Positions 42,016 through 53,693 of a stretch of DNA of 64,000 bases are shown here, in pieces. The DNA comes from Actinomycetales bacterium (lineage in GTDB: Bacteria > Actinomycetota > Actinomycetes > Mycobacteriales > Micromonosporaceae): positions 124,001 to 188,000 of the forward strand of contig PKFB01000022.1 in the NCBI GenBank assembly GCA_002919305.1. Direction: 5' to 3'. A program made the position numbers and the translations under genes. Every line of letters begins with the position of its first letter. Within the stretch, counting starts at the first letter, position 1. Under the pieces are notes generated by a model. That model ran no database searches. It had not been told where the DNA came from and saw only the letters and a program-made list of their open reading frames with translations.

Positions 42016-43377
42016 ATGCCGCATGCCACCATGACCTCCATGACCACAGCGGTCGCCCCGGTCCGTCGGATTATCGCGCTGGCTCTACCGGCCTTGATCG
42101 TGCTGGCTGCCGAGCCGCTGTACGTCTTGGTGGACACCGCTGTCGTAGGGAACCTGGGCCGGGTGGAGTTGGCCGGGCTGGCCCTCGGGGGTGGAGTGCT
42201 CTCGCTAGTAGCGCTGCTCGGGAACTTTCTGGCCTATGGCACCACGGGGCGCGCGTCCCGTCTCTACGGCGCTGGGCAACGGAGCGACGCCGTCGTCGAA
42301 GGAGTGCAAGCATCCTGGTTGGCACTGGTGCTCGGCCTGGCGTTCATCGTCATCATTCAGGTCACCGCGGAGCCGGTGACCAGTCTGCTCGCCGGTGGAG
42401 ACGCGGACGCCGGGCATGAGGCAGAGAAGGTGACGGCCAATGCGTGCCTGTGGCTGCGGATCGCGGCGCTCGGTGCTCCAGGCATTCTGCTGACTCTGGC
42501 GGGCAACGGGTGGATGCGGGGCGTGCAGGATACGCGGCGGCCGCTGCGATACGTCTTAGGTGCCAACCTGCTCTCTGCGCTCTTGGCTCCAGTCCTGGTG
42601 TACCCGGTGGGAATGGGGCTTGCCGGCTCTGCGGTCGCCAACGTGATCGCCCAATGGGTCTGCGCCGCCCTCTTTTTACGCGCTCTGGTGGCTGAGCGAG
42701 TCGGGTGGCGTCCACAGCCTGCCCTGTTGCTCGGTCAGCTGTCCATGGGACGGGACCTCATTCTTCGTACGCTATCGATACATATCTGCTTCTTGTCGGC
42801 GGCCGCCGTGGCCGCCCGGATCTCCGCGGCCGCTTTGGGAGGCCACCAGATCGTGCTGCAACTGTGGATGTTCAGCTCCTTGGTGCTGGATGCCGTGGCG
42901 GTCGCGGCGCAGTCATTGGTAGGGGCGGATCTGGGGGCCGGGCGTACCGATATCGCCCAACTCACGGCGCGTCGAGTAGCGATCACCGGTGGAGTCTGTG
43001 GTGCCCTGTTAGCGGTGGTGGTCGCCGCCGGATCAGCGGTGATTCCAGAGCTGTTTACCTCCGACCCCATGGTGGTGGAGCAAGCGATGGTGGCGTGGCC
43101 CTGGTTCGTCGGGATGCTGCCGGTGGCCGGGGTGGTGTTCGCATTGGACGGTGTGCTCATCGGGGCCGGTGACGTGCGTTACATGCGGAATATCACGCTG
43201 CTGTCCACCCTGGGGGGGTTCCTGCCCATGGTCTGGCTGGCGTACGCGCTACAGCTCGGCCTGGGGGGTATCTGGGGAGGTCTGGCCCTATTCATACTGA
43301 TACGGCTAGGAGCCATGCTGGCACGGTTGGTCAGCGGCCAGTGGGCGGTGCCTGGGGCTACCCGGTCACCTCGGTGA
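42016..43377 (+). CDS. MATE family efflux transporter (DinF subfamily)
   Basis: A 453-residue cation-coupled exporter with about 12 helices. IIALALPALIVLAAEPLYVLVDTAVVGNLGRVELAGLALG is the DinF-type N-terminus; VQASWLALVLG, GNGWMRGVQDTRRPLRYV and the second-half LGGHQIVLQLWMFSSLVLDAVAVAAQSLVGADLGAG match the internal repeat. Start ATG at 42016 has GAGG 8 bp upstream and a possible -10 (CATAAA) near 41995; internal Met6 and Met9 are alternatives. Confidence 0.93.
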   Translation: MPHATMTSMTTAVAPVRRIIALALPALIVLAAEPLYVLVDTAVVGNLGRVELAGLALGGGVLSLVALLGNFLAYGTTGRASRLYGAGQRSDAVVEGVQASWLALVLGLAFIVIIQVTAEPVTSLLAGGDADAGHEAEKVTANACLWLRIAALGAPGILLTLAGNGWMRGVQDTRRPLRYVLGANLLSALLAPVLVYPVGMGLAGSAVANVIAQWVCAALFLRALVAERVGWRPQPALLLGQLSMGRDLILRTLSIHICFLSAAAVAARISAAALGGHQIVLQLWMFSSLVLDAVAVAAQSLVGADLGAGRTDIAQLTARRVAITGGVCGALLAVVVAAGSAVIPELFTSDPMVVEQAMVAWPWFVGMLPVAGVVFALDGVLIGAGDVRYMRNITLLSTLGGFLPMVWLAYALQLGLGGIWGGLALFILIRLGAMLARLVSGQWAVPGATRSPR

Positions 43378-43560
43378 CGACCGTGCCTGCCGTCACGCCG
43401 GCGCTGATAGGGCGATCGGATGATCGGAGGAGTCGGACCGATCGGTCCGACAAGGCTGGGAATGGAGCTACGGATGATCCACAGTGGATCGCGGAACCGG
43501 ACAGTGACACCCCGGCCCCACCGTCTCGGTCCGACGACGTGTCTGTCAGGCTTGCGGACT

Positions 43561-44454
43561 GTGGAGCCGACTGGGATAACGGTGGTCGACAAGCCCGCCG
43601 GAATGACCTCGCACGACGTTGTGGCGAGAATGCGGCGGATCGCGGGGATCCGTCGGGTCGGGCACGGTGGCACGCTCGATCCGATGGCGACCGGGGTGTT
43701 GGTTCTCGCCCTCGGGCGTGCCACCCGCTTACTGACCTACGTGGCAGGTACCGACAAGGCATACCAAGCCACGATCCGGCTGGGGCAGGCGACGGTGACC
43801 GACGACGCCGAAGGCGAAGTGATCTCCAGTGCGGACGCCAGCTTTGTTACCGCTGAGATGGTGCAAAGCGAATTGGCGGCGCTAACCGGTGAGATCGACC
43901 AGGTACCCAGCGCGGTGAGCGCCGTGAAAGTGGCTGGACGGCGCGCGTACGCCAGGGTCAGAAGCGGAGAGCAGGTGGAACTGGCCGCCCGACGGGTCAC
44001 CGTTCACCGCTTCGAGCTTCGAGACCTACGCCACCCGGCTTCCGGTCTGGTCGACTGTGATGTGGAAGTGGAGTGCTCCTCAGGCACGTACGTCCGGGCG
44101 CTGGCCCGTGATCTCGGAGCGGCGCTGGGAGTGGGGGGACACCTCACCGCACTTCGGCGTACGCGGGTGGGGAGCTTCACACTCGACGACGCGGTCACAC
44201 TTCAGGAACTGCAGAATCGGGAAGACCCGGTCGTGCTCCCCTTGGCGCAGACGGTCCGCCGGTGCTTCCCGACCCGCTCCGTTGACCATCAGGACGCCGT
44301 GGCTTTGGCCTACGGTAAGCCGCTGTCCGCGGTGGGGATCGCCGGCGCGTACGCGGTCTTCAGTCCTGAAGGCGAGGTCATCGGAATCGTCCGTGAACAA
44401 CAAGGGCTGGCGCGACCTGAGGTCGTACTGGCCCCTGCAGGGGGCGGGAAGTAG
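43561..44454 (+). CDS. truB: tRNA pseudouridine(55) synthase
   Basis: Makes pseudouridine 55 in the T-loop of tRNAs; 297 residues. ITVVDKPAGMTSHDVVARMRRIAGIRRVGHGGTLDPMATGVLVLALGRATRL holds the catalytic aspartate D40. YQATIRLGQATVTDDAEGEV, VPSAVSAVKVAGRRAYARVR and CSSGTYVRALARDLG are family signatures, with a PUA-like C-terminus. The start is placed at GTG 43561, since upstream in-frame codons (for example ATG 43420 or TTG 43552) add non-family sequence. No clear Shine-Dalgarno. Confidence 0.94.
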   Translation: MEPTGITVVDKPAGMTSHDVVARMRRIAGIRRVGHGGTLDPMATGVLVLALGRATRLLTYVAGTDKAYQATIRLGQATVTDDAEGEVISSADASFVTAEMVQSELAALTGEIDQVPSAVSAVKVAGRRAYARVRSGEQVELAARRVTVHRFELRDLRHPASGLVDCDVEVECSSGTYVRALARDLGAALGVGGHLTALRRTRVGSFTLDDAVTLQELQNREDPVVLPLAQTVRRCFPTRSVDHQDAVALAYGKPLSAVGIAGAYAVFSPEGEVIGIVREQQGLARPEVVLAPAGGGK

Positions 44455-44545
44455 GCCTCGGGACGCGACGCAGCCAGGACGGGGCCGGTTCGGTGAGTGA
44501 CAGCGGGCGCGGAAGTGACGGTTCCGGCACGGACAGGAGGACGAC

Positions 44546-45481
44546 GTGGAGCGATGGCGCGGACTGGAGGCGGCACCCGCGGACTGGGGGCGCTCCGTGG
44601 TCACGATCGGTGTCTTCGACGGCGTGCACCGTGGCCACCAGCAGATCATCGGATACACGGTGAAACAGGCACGGGAACGCGGTCTCGCCTCGGTGGTGGT
44701 GACCTTCGATCCGCACCCCTCCGAAGTGGTACGGCCCGGTAGCCATCCAGCGATCCTCACTGAGCCTGCGCGTAAGGCCGAGCTCATTGAGGAGCTTGGA
44801 GTGGACGTACTGTGTGTGCTTCCTTTCACCGTTGAGTTCAGCCGGCTGTCGCCGGAGAGCTTCGTCCATGACGTGCTGGTGGAGCGGCTGCACGCCGCGC
44901 ACGTTGTGGTGGGGGAGAACTTCCGCTTCGGACACCGGGCCAGTGGGGATGTGAAGCTTCTGGAGCGGTTGGGGCGGACGTTCGGCTTCAGCGTGTCTGA
45001 GGCACCGTTGGTCACGGAGGACGACACGGTCTTCAGCTCCACGTACATCCGGTCCTGTGTCCATGCCGGCGAGGTGTCGCGGGCAGCGGCCGCGCTGGGC
45101 AGGCCGCACCGGGTGGAGGGGGTGGTGATCCGCGGCGACCGTCGGGGCCGGCTGTTGGGGTACCCCACCGCCAACCTGCTCTGCCATGAGTACGCGGCGA
45201 TCCCGGCCGATGGGGTCTATGCCGGATGGTTCATCCGCGAAAACAGCCGTCCGCTGCCGGTGGCCGCCAGCATCGGCACCAACCCCACCTTCGCGGGGAT
45301 CGAGCGGCGGGTGGAGGGGCACATACTGGACTTTGACGACGATTTGTACGGCGAGCGAGTGGCGATCGAATTCGTGGAGCGGCTCCGGGAGCAACGGACC
45401 TACGACACGGTGGAGGCCTTGGTCCGTCAGATCGGGAAGGACGTGGAGCAGACCCGACAGATTCTGCGTATAGACGCATAG
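44546..45481 (+). CDS. ribF: Bifunctional riboflavin kinase / FMN adenylyltransferase
   Basis: Converts riboflavin to FMN and FAD, 311 residues. The N-terminal adenylyltransferase has SVVTIGVFDGVHRGHQQII (HxGH-type nucleotide motif) and VVVGENFRFGHRASGD. The C-terminal kinase has VVIRGDRRGRLLGYPTANL and GTNPTFAGIERRVEGHILDFDDDLYG. Start GTG with AGGAGG 6 bp upstream. The flavoproteins RibF serves here include ThyX, GlpD and the ADPS-like enzyme. The stop lies inside a short repeat. Confidence 0.96.
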   Translation: MERWRGLEAAPADWGRSVVTIGVFDGVHRGHQQIIGYTVKQARERGLASVVVTFDPHPSEVVRPGSHPAILTEPARKAELIEELGVDVLCVLPFTVEFSRLSPESFVHDVLVERLHAAHVVVGENFRFGHRASGDVKLLERLGRTFGFSVSEAPLVTEDDTVFSSTYIRSCVHAGEVSRAAAALGRPHRVEGVVIRGDRRGRLLGYPTANLLCHEYAAIPADGVYAGWFIRENSRPLPVAASIGTNPTFAGIERRVEGHILDFDDDLYGERVAIEFVERLREQRTYDTVEALVRQIGKDVEQTRQILRIDA

Positions 45482-45515
45482 AGGTCTGAGATTCGACGCA
45501 TAGAGACGCATAGAG
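45473..45515. repeat. Three copies of an 11-nt repeat at the ribF 3' end
   Basis: GACGCATAGAG occurs at 45473-45483 (including the ribF TAG stop), 45495-45505 and 45505-45515. AGGTCT and AGACCT flank the last two and could pair. Confidence 0.8.
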
Positions 45516-45572
45516 ACCTGAGAATCCCGCCGTGGTCTACCCGACGGTGGTGACGTGTCGGATCGATAACAC

Positions 45573-45604
45573 GGTTACGCCTCAAGGCAGGCGGAGCAGT
45601 AACC
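45573..45604 (+). promoter_or_regulatory. Two-tier stem-loop in the rpsO leader
   Basis: GGTTA (45573-45577) and CGCCT (45578-45582) pair with AGGCG (45589-45593) and TAACC (45600-45604), with a 6-nt internal bulge on the 3' side. It lies 140 nt before rpsO. S15 autoregulation through leader structures is known in several bacteria; here it is inferred only. Confidence 0.4.
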
Positions 45605-45743
45605 ACGCCCCGACACAGCGCGACGTCTAACCGTTGGTTGTGCTGATAGTCTGAGGGGAACGCCGAGCAATCGGTGCGGTCCCGCCTGCCTGCCCGGCGC
45701 CGTGGGCGGGGGCCGACCGTTCCATCGACTGTTAAGGGAGATC

Positions 45744-46013
45744 ATGGCGCTCGATTCCGCCACCAAACAAAAGATCATCCACGAATACGCGACCACCGAA
45801 GGGGACACCGGCTCGCCTGAGGTTCAGGTCGCCATCCTGACGCACCGCATCAGGGAGCTCACCGAGCACCTGAAGGTGCACAAGCACGACCACCACAGCC
45901 GTCGTGGTCTGCTGTTGCTGGTGGGACGCCGTCGGCGTCTTCTCCAGTACCTGCAGAAGAAGGACATCGAACGCTACCGGACGCTCATCGAGCGGCTGGG
46001 CCTGCGTCGATGA
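45744..46013 (+). CDS. rpsO: 30S ribosomal protein S15
   Basis: uS15, 89 residues, binds the central domain of 16S rRNA early in assembly. [70 protein letters not shown] is canonical, including the rRNA-contacting H-H-S-R-R-G-L. ATG at 45744 with AGGGAG upstream is preferred over 45702. rpsO-pnp order is conserved widely. Confidence 0.98.
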   Translation: MALDSATKQKIIHEYATTEGDTGSPEVQVAILTHRIRELTEHLKVHKHDHHSRRGLLLLVGRRRRLLQYLQKKDIERYRTLIERLGLRR

Positions 46014-46025
46014 CATGACACGCGG

Positions 46026-46097
46026 GGTGAGTCCCGGTCGCCCCAGGGCGACATGTTCGCTTACCGACGTCTGAATCGGGGTATACCGGGACTCACC
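46026..46097 (+). promoter_or_regulatory. Long nested stem-loop between rpsO and pnp
   Basis: GGTGAGTCCCGGT (46026-46038) and ACCGGGACTCACC (46085-46097) are a perfect 13-bp inverted repeat. The loop contains TCGCCC-CA-GGGCGA (46038-46051). It corresponds in place to the RNase III-cleaved hairpin of the rpsO-pnp spacer in other bacteria. Confidence 0.6.
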
Positions 46098-46324
46098 AGA
46101 CCGCGACCGACCACGGCCGTGCGGTGTCGATCGCGCGGCCGATCCGTACGCCAGCTATGGCGGAGCGGCAGGGGAGCAGGTCGGCGAACCGGTCCTCGGT
46201 AGTGGCTTTCGGGATGAGTCAGGACCGACGACCCGAGAGCTTCGATCGAAGACCGGCCGCGGACAGCTCCCCGCACGACCCCGGCACCCGCCGGCGTACC
46301 TGATCGTGAAGGAGCACTGTCCAC

Positions 46325-48730
46325 ATGACCGAAACGATGGAACCCGGGATCGCCGAAGACAGCCCGTTGGGGACCCATTCCGCGAGCGCCGTCATCGACA
46401 ACGGTGACCTCGGCACCCGGACCGTTACGTTCTACACCGGCCGGTTGGCGCGGCAGGCGGCGGGAAGCGCCGTCGCGCGACTGGCCGACACCGTGGTGTT
46501 GTCGGCCACGACATATAGCCGCCACCCCAAGGATCAGTTCGATTTCTTCCCGTTGACGGTTGACGTCGAGGAACGGATGTACGCGGCGGGCCGGATCCCC
46601 GGCTCGTTCTTCCGTCGGGAAGGGCGTCCCAGCGAGGAAGCCATCCTCACCTGTCGGCTCATCGACCGGCCGCTGCGGCCCAGCTTCGCCAAAGGGCTGC
46701 GGAACGAGGTCCAGATCGTCGAGACGGTTCTGGCGCTGGACCCCTCGCATCCCTACGACGTGCTGGCCATCAACGCCGCCTCCATGTCCACCAAGCTGGC
46801 GGGTCTGCCCTTCTCCGGCCCGATCGGCGCTACCCGTATCGCCCATGTCGACGGGCGTTGGGTGGCGTTCCCGACCTATGAGGAGCTGGGACGGGCCACC
46901 TTCGACATGGTGGTGGCCGGCCGGGTGATTGGCGAGGGCGACAGCACTGACGTCGCCATCATGATGGTGGAGGCCGAGGCGACCGAACACACCCTCGACC
47001 TGATCAAAGCCGGCGCCACTCCGCCGACTGAGGAGATCGTGGCCAGCGGTCTGGAGGCGGCTAAGCCCCACATCGCTGAACTGTGCCGGGCTCAGGCCGA
47101 GCTGGCGGCGGTGGCGGCGAAGCCGGTCGCCGAATTCCCGCTCTACTTGGACTACACCGACGACGTCTACGCCGCGGTGGAGGAGATCGCCTCCGCTGAT
47201 CTCGCCGAGGCGCTGCGGATCGCTGGCAAGCAGGACCGTGAAGCCGCGATCGACCGGATCCGCGACCTCGTCTTTGAGCGGCTGGCGCAAAGCGGAGAGT
47301 ACGAAGGGCGTGAGAAGGAGATCGGGGCCGCGCTCCGTGCGTTGACCAGGAAGCTGGTCCGTGCTCAGGTGCTCCGTGACAAGATCCGCATCGACGGTCG
47401 TGGTCCTCGCGACATTCGGCCGCTGACGGCCGAGGTCAACGTGCTGCCCCGGGTGCACGGTTCGGCGCTGTTTGAGCGTGGTGAGACCCAGATTCTGGGG
47501 GTCACCACCCTCAACATGCTGCGCCTGGAGCAGACACTGGACACCCTGTCGCCGCAGAAGACCAAGCGGTACATGCACAACTACAACTTCCCGCCGTACT
47601 CCACCGGTGAGACCGGGCGGGTCGGCTCGCCCAAGCGGCGGGAGATCGGTCACGGTGCGCTGGCCGAGCGTGCCTTGATCCCGGTACTGCCCAAGCGGGA
47701 GGAGTTCCCCTACGCGATCCGGCAGGTCTCCGAGGCCATCGGCTCTAACGGTTCGACCTCGATGGGTTCGGTGTGCGCCAGCACCATGAGCCTGATGTCG
47801 GCCGGTGTGCCGCTCGCCGCGCCGGTGGCGGGTATCGCCATGGGGCTGATCTCCGACGAGGTCGACGGTAAGCGGACCTATGTGACGCTGACCGACATCC
47901 TGGGCGCCGAAGACGCCTACGGTGACATGGACTTCAAAGTCGCCGGTACCCGGGACTTCATCACGGCGCTGCAGCTGGACACCAAGCTGGATGGCATCCC
48001 CTCCGAGGTGCTGGCTTCCGCGCTCGAGCAGGCACGGGAAGCGCGCCTGACGATCCTGGATGTGATGGCCGAGGCGATCCCCGCCCCTGCCGAGATGTCG
48101 CCGTACGCGCCTCGGGTGGTGACCGTGGCGATTCCGGTCGACAAGATCGGAATGGTGATCGGTCCGAAGGGGCAGACGATCAACGCCATCCAGGACGAGA
48201 CCGGTGCCGACATCACCATCGAGGACGATGGCACGATCTACATCGGATCGACGGACGGGCCGTCAGCGCAGGCGGCGGTGGACCGGATCAACGCCATCGC
48301 AAACCCGCAGCTGCCTAAGGTGGGTGACCGGTTCCTGGGGACCGTGGTGAAGACAACCGCCTTCGGCGCGTTTGTCTCGCTGTTGCCCGGCCGGGACGGT
48401 CTGCTCCACATCTCCAAGATCGGTGATGGGAAGCGGATCGAGCGGGTAGAGGACTTCCTCAACGTGGGTGACAAGGTGGAGGTCCAGATCGCCGATATCG
48501 ACAACCGAGGCAAGATCTATCTGGACAAAGCGCACGTTGAGAAAGAAGAGGCGCCGGCCCCGGCGGGAGCTCAGGCGCCACAACGCTCCGCGCAGGCTGA
48601 ACAGCAGGCCGGACGGAGCGCGAGCGACCGGGATCGCAGCAGCGGCCCGCGTCGGGAACGGGGGGAGAGCAGCGAAGGTGGTGAGCGGCGTCGTCGTCGG
48701 CGTCGCCCGGCCGACCGTAACGGCCGGTGA
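46325..48730 (+). CDS. pnp: Polyribonucleotide nucleotidyltransferase (PNPase)
   Basis: 3'-5' phosphorolytic exoribonuclease and polymerase, 801 residues. The first RNase PH domain starts about 25 ([34 protein letters not shown]) with [31 protein letters not shown]. The helical linker follows, then the second RNase PH domain from about 355 with the catalytic region [25 protein letters not shown] and [21 protein letters not shown] ([25 protein letters not shown]) and S1 ([32 protein letters not shown]) complete it. A basic Arg-rich tail of about 60 residues ends the protein. GTGA overlap with the peptidase gene. Confidence 0.98.
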   Translation: MTETMEPGIAEDSPLGTHSASAVIDNGDLGTRTVTFYTGRLARQAAGSAVARLADTVVLSATTYSRHPKDQFDFFPLTVDVEERMYAAGRIPGSFFRREGRPSEEAILTCRLIDRPLRPSFAKGLRNEVQIVETVLALDPSHPYDVLAINAASMSTKLAGLPFSGPIGATRIAHVDGRWVAFPTYEELGRATFDMVVAGRVIGEGDSTDVAIMMVEAEATEHTLDLIKAGATPPTEEIVASGLEAAKPHIAELCRAQAELAAVAAKPVAEFPLYLDYTDDVYAAVEEIASADLAEALRIAGKQDREAAIDRIRDLVFERLAQSGEYEGREKEIGAALRALTRKLVRAQVLRDKIRIDGRGPRDIRPLTAEVNVLPRVHGSALFERGETQILGVTTLNMLRLEQTLDTLSPQKTKRYMHNYNFPPYSTGETGRVGSPKRREIGHGALAERALIPVLPKREEFPYAIRQVSEAIGSNGSTSMGSVCASTMSLMSAGVPLAAPVAGIAMGLISDEVDGKRTYVTLTDILGAEDAYGDMDFKVAGTRDFITALQLDTKLDGIPSEVLASALEQAREARLTILDVMAEAIPAPAEMSPYAPRVVTVAIPVDKIGMVIGPKGQTINAIQDETGADITIEDDGTIYIGSTDGPSAQAAVDRINAIANPQLPKVGDRFLGTVVKTTAFGAFVSLLPGRDGLLHISKIGDGKRIERVEDFLNVGDKVEVQIADIDNRGKIYLDKAHVEKEEAPAPAGAQAPQRSAQAEQQAGRSASDRDRSSGPRRERGESSEGGERRRRRRRPADRNGR

Positions 48731-50055
48731 GCCGGGGTAGCTACCGTCCGCGGGCGGGTTCACGACCCGCCGCGGACTCGCTGGAGGGTACGGTACGCCG
48801 CACTGTGCTTCCCGACGGCCTGCGGATCCTCACCGAAGCGATCTCGACGGTACGGAGCGTCACCTTCGGGGTGTGGGTCGCGGTCGGCTCCCGGGATGAG
48901 AGTCCAGAGTTGGCGGGGGCCTCGCACTTTCTGGAGCACCTCCTCTTCAAAGGCACCCGGCGCCGGACCGCGTTGGATATCTCAGCGCAGATCGAAGCGG
49001 TGGGAGGCGAGACCAACGCCTTCACCACCAAGGAGTACACCTGCTACTACGCCCGGGTCTTGGACACCGATCTGGCGTTGGCGATCGACGTGATCTGTGA
49101 CTTGGTGACCTCGTCACTGATCGCGCCCGCCGATGTCGAGACCGAGCGTGGCGTGATCTGTGAAGAGATCGCCATGAACGAGGACGAGCCGGCGGAGGTA
49201 GCGCATGAGCTGTTCAACCGCGCGGTGTTTGGGGATCACCCGTTGGGGCGGCCGATCGCCGGCACCATAGACAGTATCTCGGCGCTGACCCGTGACCAGA
49301 TAGCGAACTTCTATCGGCACCACTACCGTGCTCCCTCGATGGTGGTGACCGCCGCGGGCAACGTGGACCACGACGCGGTGGTGAACCTGGTGAACGAAGC
49401 GTTTAATCACGGGGTGGCCGAGCGGCCGGCGGCGACCCCTGTGGCGCTGCGTGACTCACGCCCCCGCGTACCCTGGTCCGCGAAATCCCTGGTCGAGACC
49501 CGGGAGACCGAGCAGGCCCACCTGATCGTGGGATGTGGTGCCCCGGACCGGCTGGATGAGCGTCGGTTCGCTCTCGGGGTTCTCAACAGCGCCCTCGGCG
49601 GCGGAATGTCGAGCAGGTTATTCCAGGAGATCCGCGAAAAGCGAGGCCTGGCTTACTCGGTGTACTCCTACACCAACCAGTACGCCGATGGTGGGCTGTT
49701 CGCGGTGTACGCCGGGTGCTCGCCTGGCAAGGTCGACGAGGTGTACGCCCTCACCCGCGCCCAGCTCGCCCGCGTGGCAGAGCAGGGATTGAGCCGCGAA
49801 GAGATCAACCGTGGTAAGGGCATGCTCAAAGGTTCCCTGGTCCTGGGGTTGGAGGACACCGGTTCACGAATGAGTCGACTGGGCAAAGGGGAATTGCTCT
49901 ACGGCGACCTGATGCCGGTGGATGTGTTGCTGGAGCGGATCGACGCGGTCACCCTCGATGAGGTCAACACACTGGCGGCTGAACTGCTGAGCAGGCCCAT
50001 GTCCGTGGCCGCCGTGGGTCCGTTCGAGGACCGCGACATCCGAGAGTGGATGTGA
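48727..50055 (+). CDS. M16 family zinc peptidase
   Basis: Pitrilysin/processing-peptidase family, 442 residues. The inverted zinc motif HFLEH is at 67-71, with the distal Glu in [17 protein letters not shown]. The C-terminal half [26 protein letters not shown] is the typical substrate-handling region. It follows pnp with a 4-bp overlap, an order conserved from Bacillus (mlpA) to actinomycetes. The substrate is unknown. Confidence 0.93.
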   Translation: MSRGSYRPRAGSRPAADSLEGTVRRTVLPDGLRILTEAISTVRSVTFGVWVAVGSRDESPELAGASHFLEHLLFKGTRRRTALDISAQIEAVGGETNAFTTKEYTCYYARVLDTDLALAIDVICDLVTSSLIAPADVETERGVICEEIAMNEDEPAEVAHELFNRAVFGDHPLGRPIAGTIDSISALTRDQIANFYRHHYRAPSMVVTAAGNVDHDAVVNLVNEAFNHGVAERPAATPVALRDSRPRVPWSAKSLVETRETEQAHLIVGCGAPDRLDERRFALGVLNSALGGGMSSRLFQEIREKRGLAYSVYSYTNQYADGGLFAVYAGCSPGKVDEVYALTRAQLARVAEQGLSREEINRGKGMLKGSLVLGLEDTGSRMSRLGKGELLYGDLMPVDVLLERIDAVTLDEVNTLAAELLSRPMSVAAVGPFEDRDIREWM

Positions 50056-50069
50056 CGGCGACATGCTGA

Positions 50070-51536
<1,467 letters not shown>

Positions 51537-51639
51537 GGGACATCAGCCTAGTCGCCGCCCCATTCGCCGGTTCCGGTGCGGGAGCGGCGCCTGGTGAGAT
51601 CAGCGGCTCCGTTTCCGTTTACCGTCCGCTTCTCCCGGA

Positions 51640-51658
51640 ACACGACTGACAGTCGTGT
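51640..51658. promoter_or_regulatory. 8-bp palindrome upstream of the YcaQ-like gene
   Basis: ACACGACT-GAC-AGTCGTGT is perfect, 28 bp before the ATG at 51687 and just upstream of a -10-like TAGGCT (51672-51677). It is well placed for a repressor or activator site. Confidence 0.45.
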
Positions 51659-51686
51659 CAGGGGGGTTGGTTAGGCTTCCGAGCCG

Positions 51687-52940
51687 ATGACGACGCGACG
51701 GGAAACCCTTTCGGTAGCTCAAGCGCGACGGATTGCTCTAGGGGCGCAGGGCTTCACCGATCCCCCGCCCAATGGGGCGGTCGACATCCGCCACCTACGA
51801 CGAGTGGTACGCCGAGTCGGGCTGTTCCAGATGGATTCGGTCAACGTTCTGGTGCGGTCCCATTACCTTCCCCTGTTCAGCCGACTCGGTCGCTACCCGG
51901 TTGAGCTGTTGGATCGGGCCGCGTACCGACCACCTCGGGAGTTGTTCGAGTACTGGGGGCATGAGGCCTCCCTGCTACCGGTCGGGCTCCATCCCTACCT
52001 CCGGTGGCGGATGGCGGAGGTGGAGAAGCACGCCTGGGGCGGCATGCGCCGATTGGCGCAGGAGAAACCTGAATTCGTTGAGTGGGTGCTCCAACAGGTC
52101 CGTGACCGCGGCCCGGTGACGGCGGGCGAGATCGAACACGACGCTCCCCGGCGTATGGACAACTGGGGATGGAACTGGAGCGACGTTAAAACCGCGCTGG
52201 AGTGGTTGTTCTGGTCCGGGCAGGTGACCGCCGCGGCGCGTCGTAACGGCTTTACCCGTGTCTATGACCTGCCTGAGCGGGTGTTGCCACGTGAGGTCCT
52301 GGACATCCCGACGCCTCCGAATGACGTCGCGTTCCGGGAACTGATCGCGATCGCGGCCCGGGCGTTGGGGGTGGCCACCGAACCCGATCTGCGGGATTAC
52401 TTCCGGCTGCCGGGAGCGCGGTCGCGGCAAGCGGTGCGGGAACTGGTGGAGGAGGGGCGGCTGATACCGGTCCAGGTGGAGGGGTGGCAGCAGCCGGCCT
52501 ATCTGGACCCGAACGCCACGATTCCTCGTACGGTACGCGCCAGGACGCTGATCAGCCCGTTCGATTCTCTGATGTGGGAAAGAGCGCGTACGGAGCGGTT
52601 ATTCGGGTTCCGCTACCGCATCGAGATCTACACGCCGGCCCATAAACGGGTGTATGGGTATTACGTTCTACCGTTCCTGCTGGATGAGCATCTGGTGGCT
52701 CGGGTTGACCTGAAAGCCGACCGCAAAGCTGGGGTGCTGCGGATTCCTGCGGCTTGGGAGGAGCCAGGGGCCAAGGTCGAGGGAGGAACGGAGCGGATCG
52801 CGCGGGAGCTGGCAGCTCACCTGGGGCAGCTTGCCGAGTGGCTCGGCCTCGATACGGTGGCGGCACCGGAAACGGGAGACCTCGCACCGGCCCTGACAGG
52901 GGCGCTCGCGATGAACGGAGCCATGCCGCGGGTACTGTGA
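51687..52940 (+). CDS. Winged-helix protein, YcaQ/AlkX-type DNA glycosylase family
   Basis: 417 residues, HTH_42 superfamily. RRVGLFQMDSVNVLVRSHYLPLFSRLG contains the QxD catalytic motif (Q48, D50) of YcaQ-type crosslink glycosylases. YWGHEASLLPVGLHPYLRWRM, the middle winged helix (GPVTAGEIEHD, WNWSDVKTALEWLFWSGQVTAA), and the C-terminal ISPFDSLMWERARTERLFGFRYRIEIYTPAHKRVYGYYVLPFLLDEHLVARVDLKADR are all family features. A role in unhooking alkylated or crosslinked bases is inferred from the family. TAGGCT lies 9 nt upstream of the ATG, with no Shine-Dalgarno. Confidence 0.88.
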   Translation: MTTRRETLSVAQARRIALGAQGFTDPPPNGAVDIRHLRRVVRRVGLFQMDSVNVLVRSHYLPLFSRLGRYPVELLDRAAYRPPRELFEYWGHEASLLPVGLHPYLRWRMAEVEKHAWGGMRRLAQEKPEFVEWVLQQVRDRGPVTAGEIEHDAPRRMDNWGWNWSDVKTALEWLFWSGQVTAAARRNGFTRVYDLPERVLPREVLDIPTPPNDVAFRELIAIAARALGVATEPDLRDYFRLPGARSRQAVRELVEEGRLIPVQVEGWQQPAYLDPNATIPRTVRARTLISPFDSLMWERARTERLFGFRYRIEIYTPAHKRVYGYYVLPFLLDEHLVARVDLKADRKAGVLRIPAAWEEPGAKVEGGTERIARELAAHLGQLAEWLGLDTVAAPETGDLAPALTGALAMNGAMPRVL

Positions 52941-53009
52941 AAACAGCCGGCGGTCATTCGTGCCAGTCGTGGGCGATCTCATGACGGAGCCGGAGGGAAA
53001 GGGACACTG

Positions 53010-53633
53010 ATGTCGCGCGCCGTGACTACGTCATCAGCCTCCGAGACCGGCAGTGGGGGCGTACCACCGGATTCGCCTCCTCCGGGAGGGGCCACCTACG
53101 GGTATCAGGCAGCGCGATCCAGCAGCCTGATGGTCGCTCCGATGGCCGGTGTCCCGAACCCGGGGATGACACCGCCGCCGCGGTACACCGATGACGCGTT
53201 CACACGGTTCATGACCGCCGTGTGGACCCGGCCGTTCTGGCTTGCACCGGTGGTGGTCCTGGCCTGTTTTGTGACGGGTAGCGCCTTGTTGTTGGCGAAC
53301 GATCCCACCGATGGGCGGCCGGACCCGTTTGGTGGGTGCGTCTTTAAAGCAGTGACCGGCTTCGACTGCCCCGGTTGCGGCGGAACCAGGGCGCTGTGGT
53401 ACCTGGTGCATGCGAACGTGCCGGAAGCTGCTCGCCACCACGCGATCGCCCTGTTCGCGGCGCCGTTTTTGGCGTATCTGTATCTGGCGTGGGCTGCGCA
53501 GCGCCTGTTCAAAATCCAACTCCCACGCCTGCGGATCACACCCGGCATGTTCACCGGGTTTCTGCTGGTGTGGGGCGCCTATTGGATCCTGCGTAACCTT
53601 CCCTGGGCTCCCTTTACCTGGTTCTACGTCTGA
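53010..53633 (+). CDS. DUF2752 membrane protein
   Basis: 207 residues. The N-terminal 65 residues are Ser/Pro/Gly-rich. The DUF2752 signature GGCVFKAVTGFDCPGCGGTRALWYL supplies three cysteines that may bind a metal or form disulphides. It is flanked by membrane helices (WLAPVVVLACFVTGSALLL, IALFAAPFLAYLYLAWAA, GMFTGFLLVWGAYWILRNL). Function unknown; common in actinomycetes. Start has GGAGGGAAAGGGAC upstream. Confidence 0.88.
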   Translation: MSRAVTTSSASETGSGGVPPDSPPPGGATYGYQAARSSSLMVAPMAGVPNPGMTPPPRYTDDAFTRFMTAVWTRPFWLAPVVVLACFVTGSALLLANDPTDGRPDPFGGCVFKAVTGFDCPGCGGTRALWYLVHANVPEAARHHAIALFAAPFLAYLYLAWAAQRLFKIQLPRLRITPGMFTGFLLVWGAYWILRNLPWAPFTWFYV

Positions 53634-53693
53634 TCCCTGAGTGCTCGACGGCTGCCGGTTGACGACGCGGCGGAGCGCGCCATCAGGCCGCTG

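Noticed and set aside
46061-47653. 530-codon minus-strand open frame opposite pnp
   Set aside because: Same shadow effect; the overlapped region is the catalytic core of PNPase.
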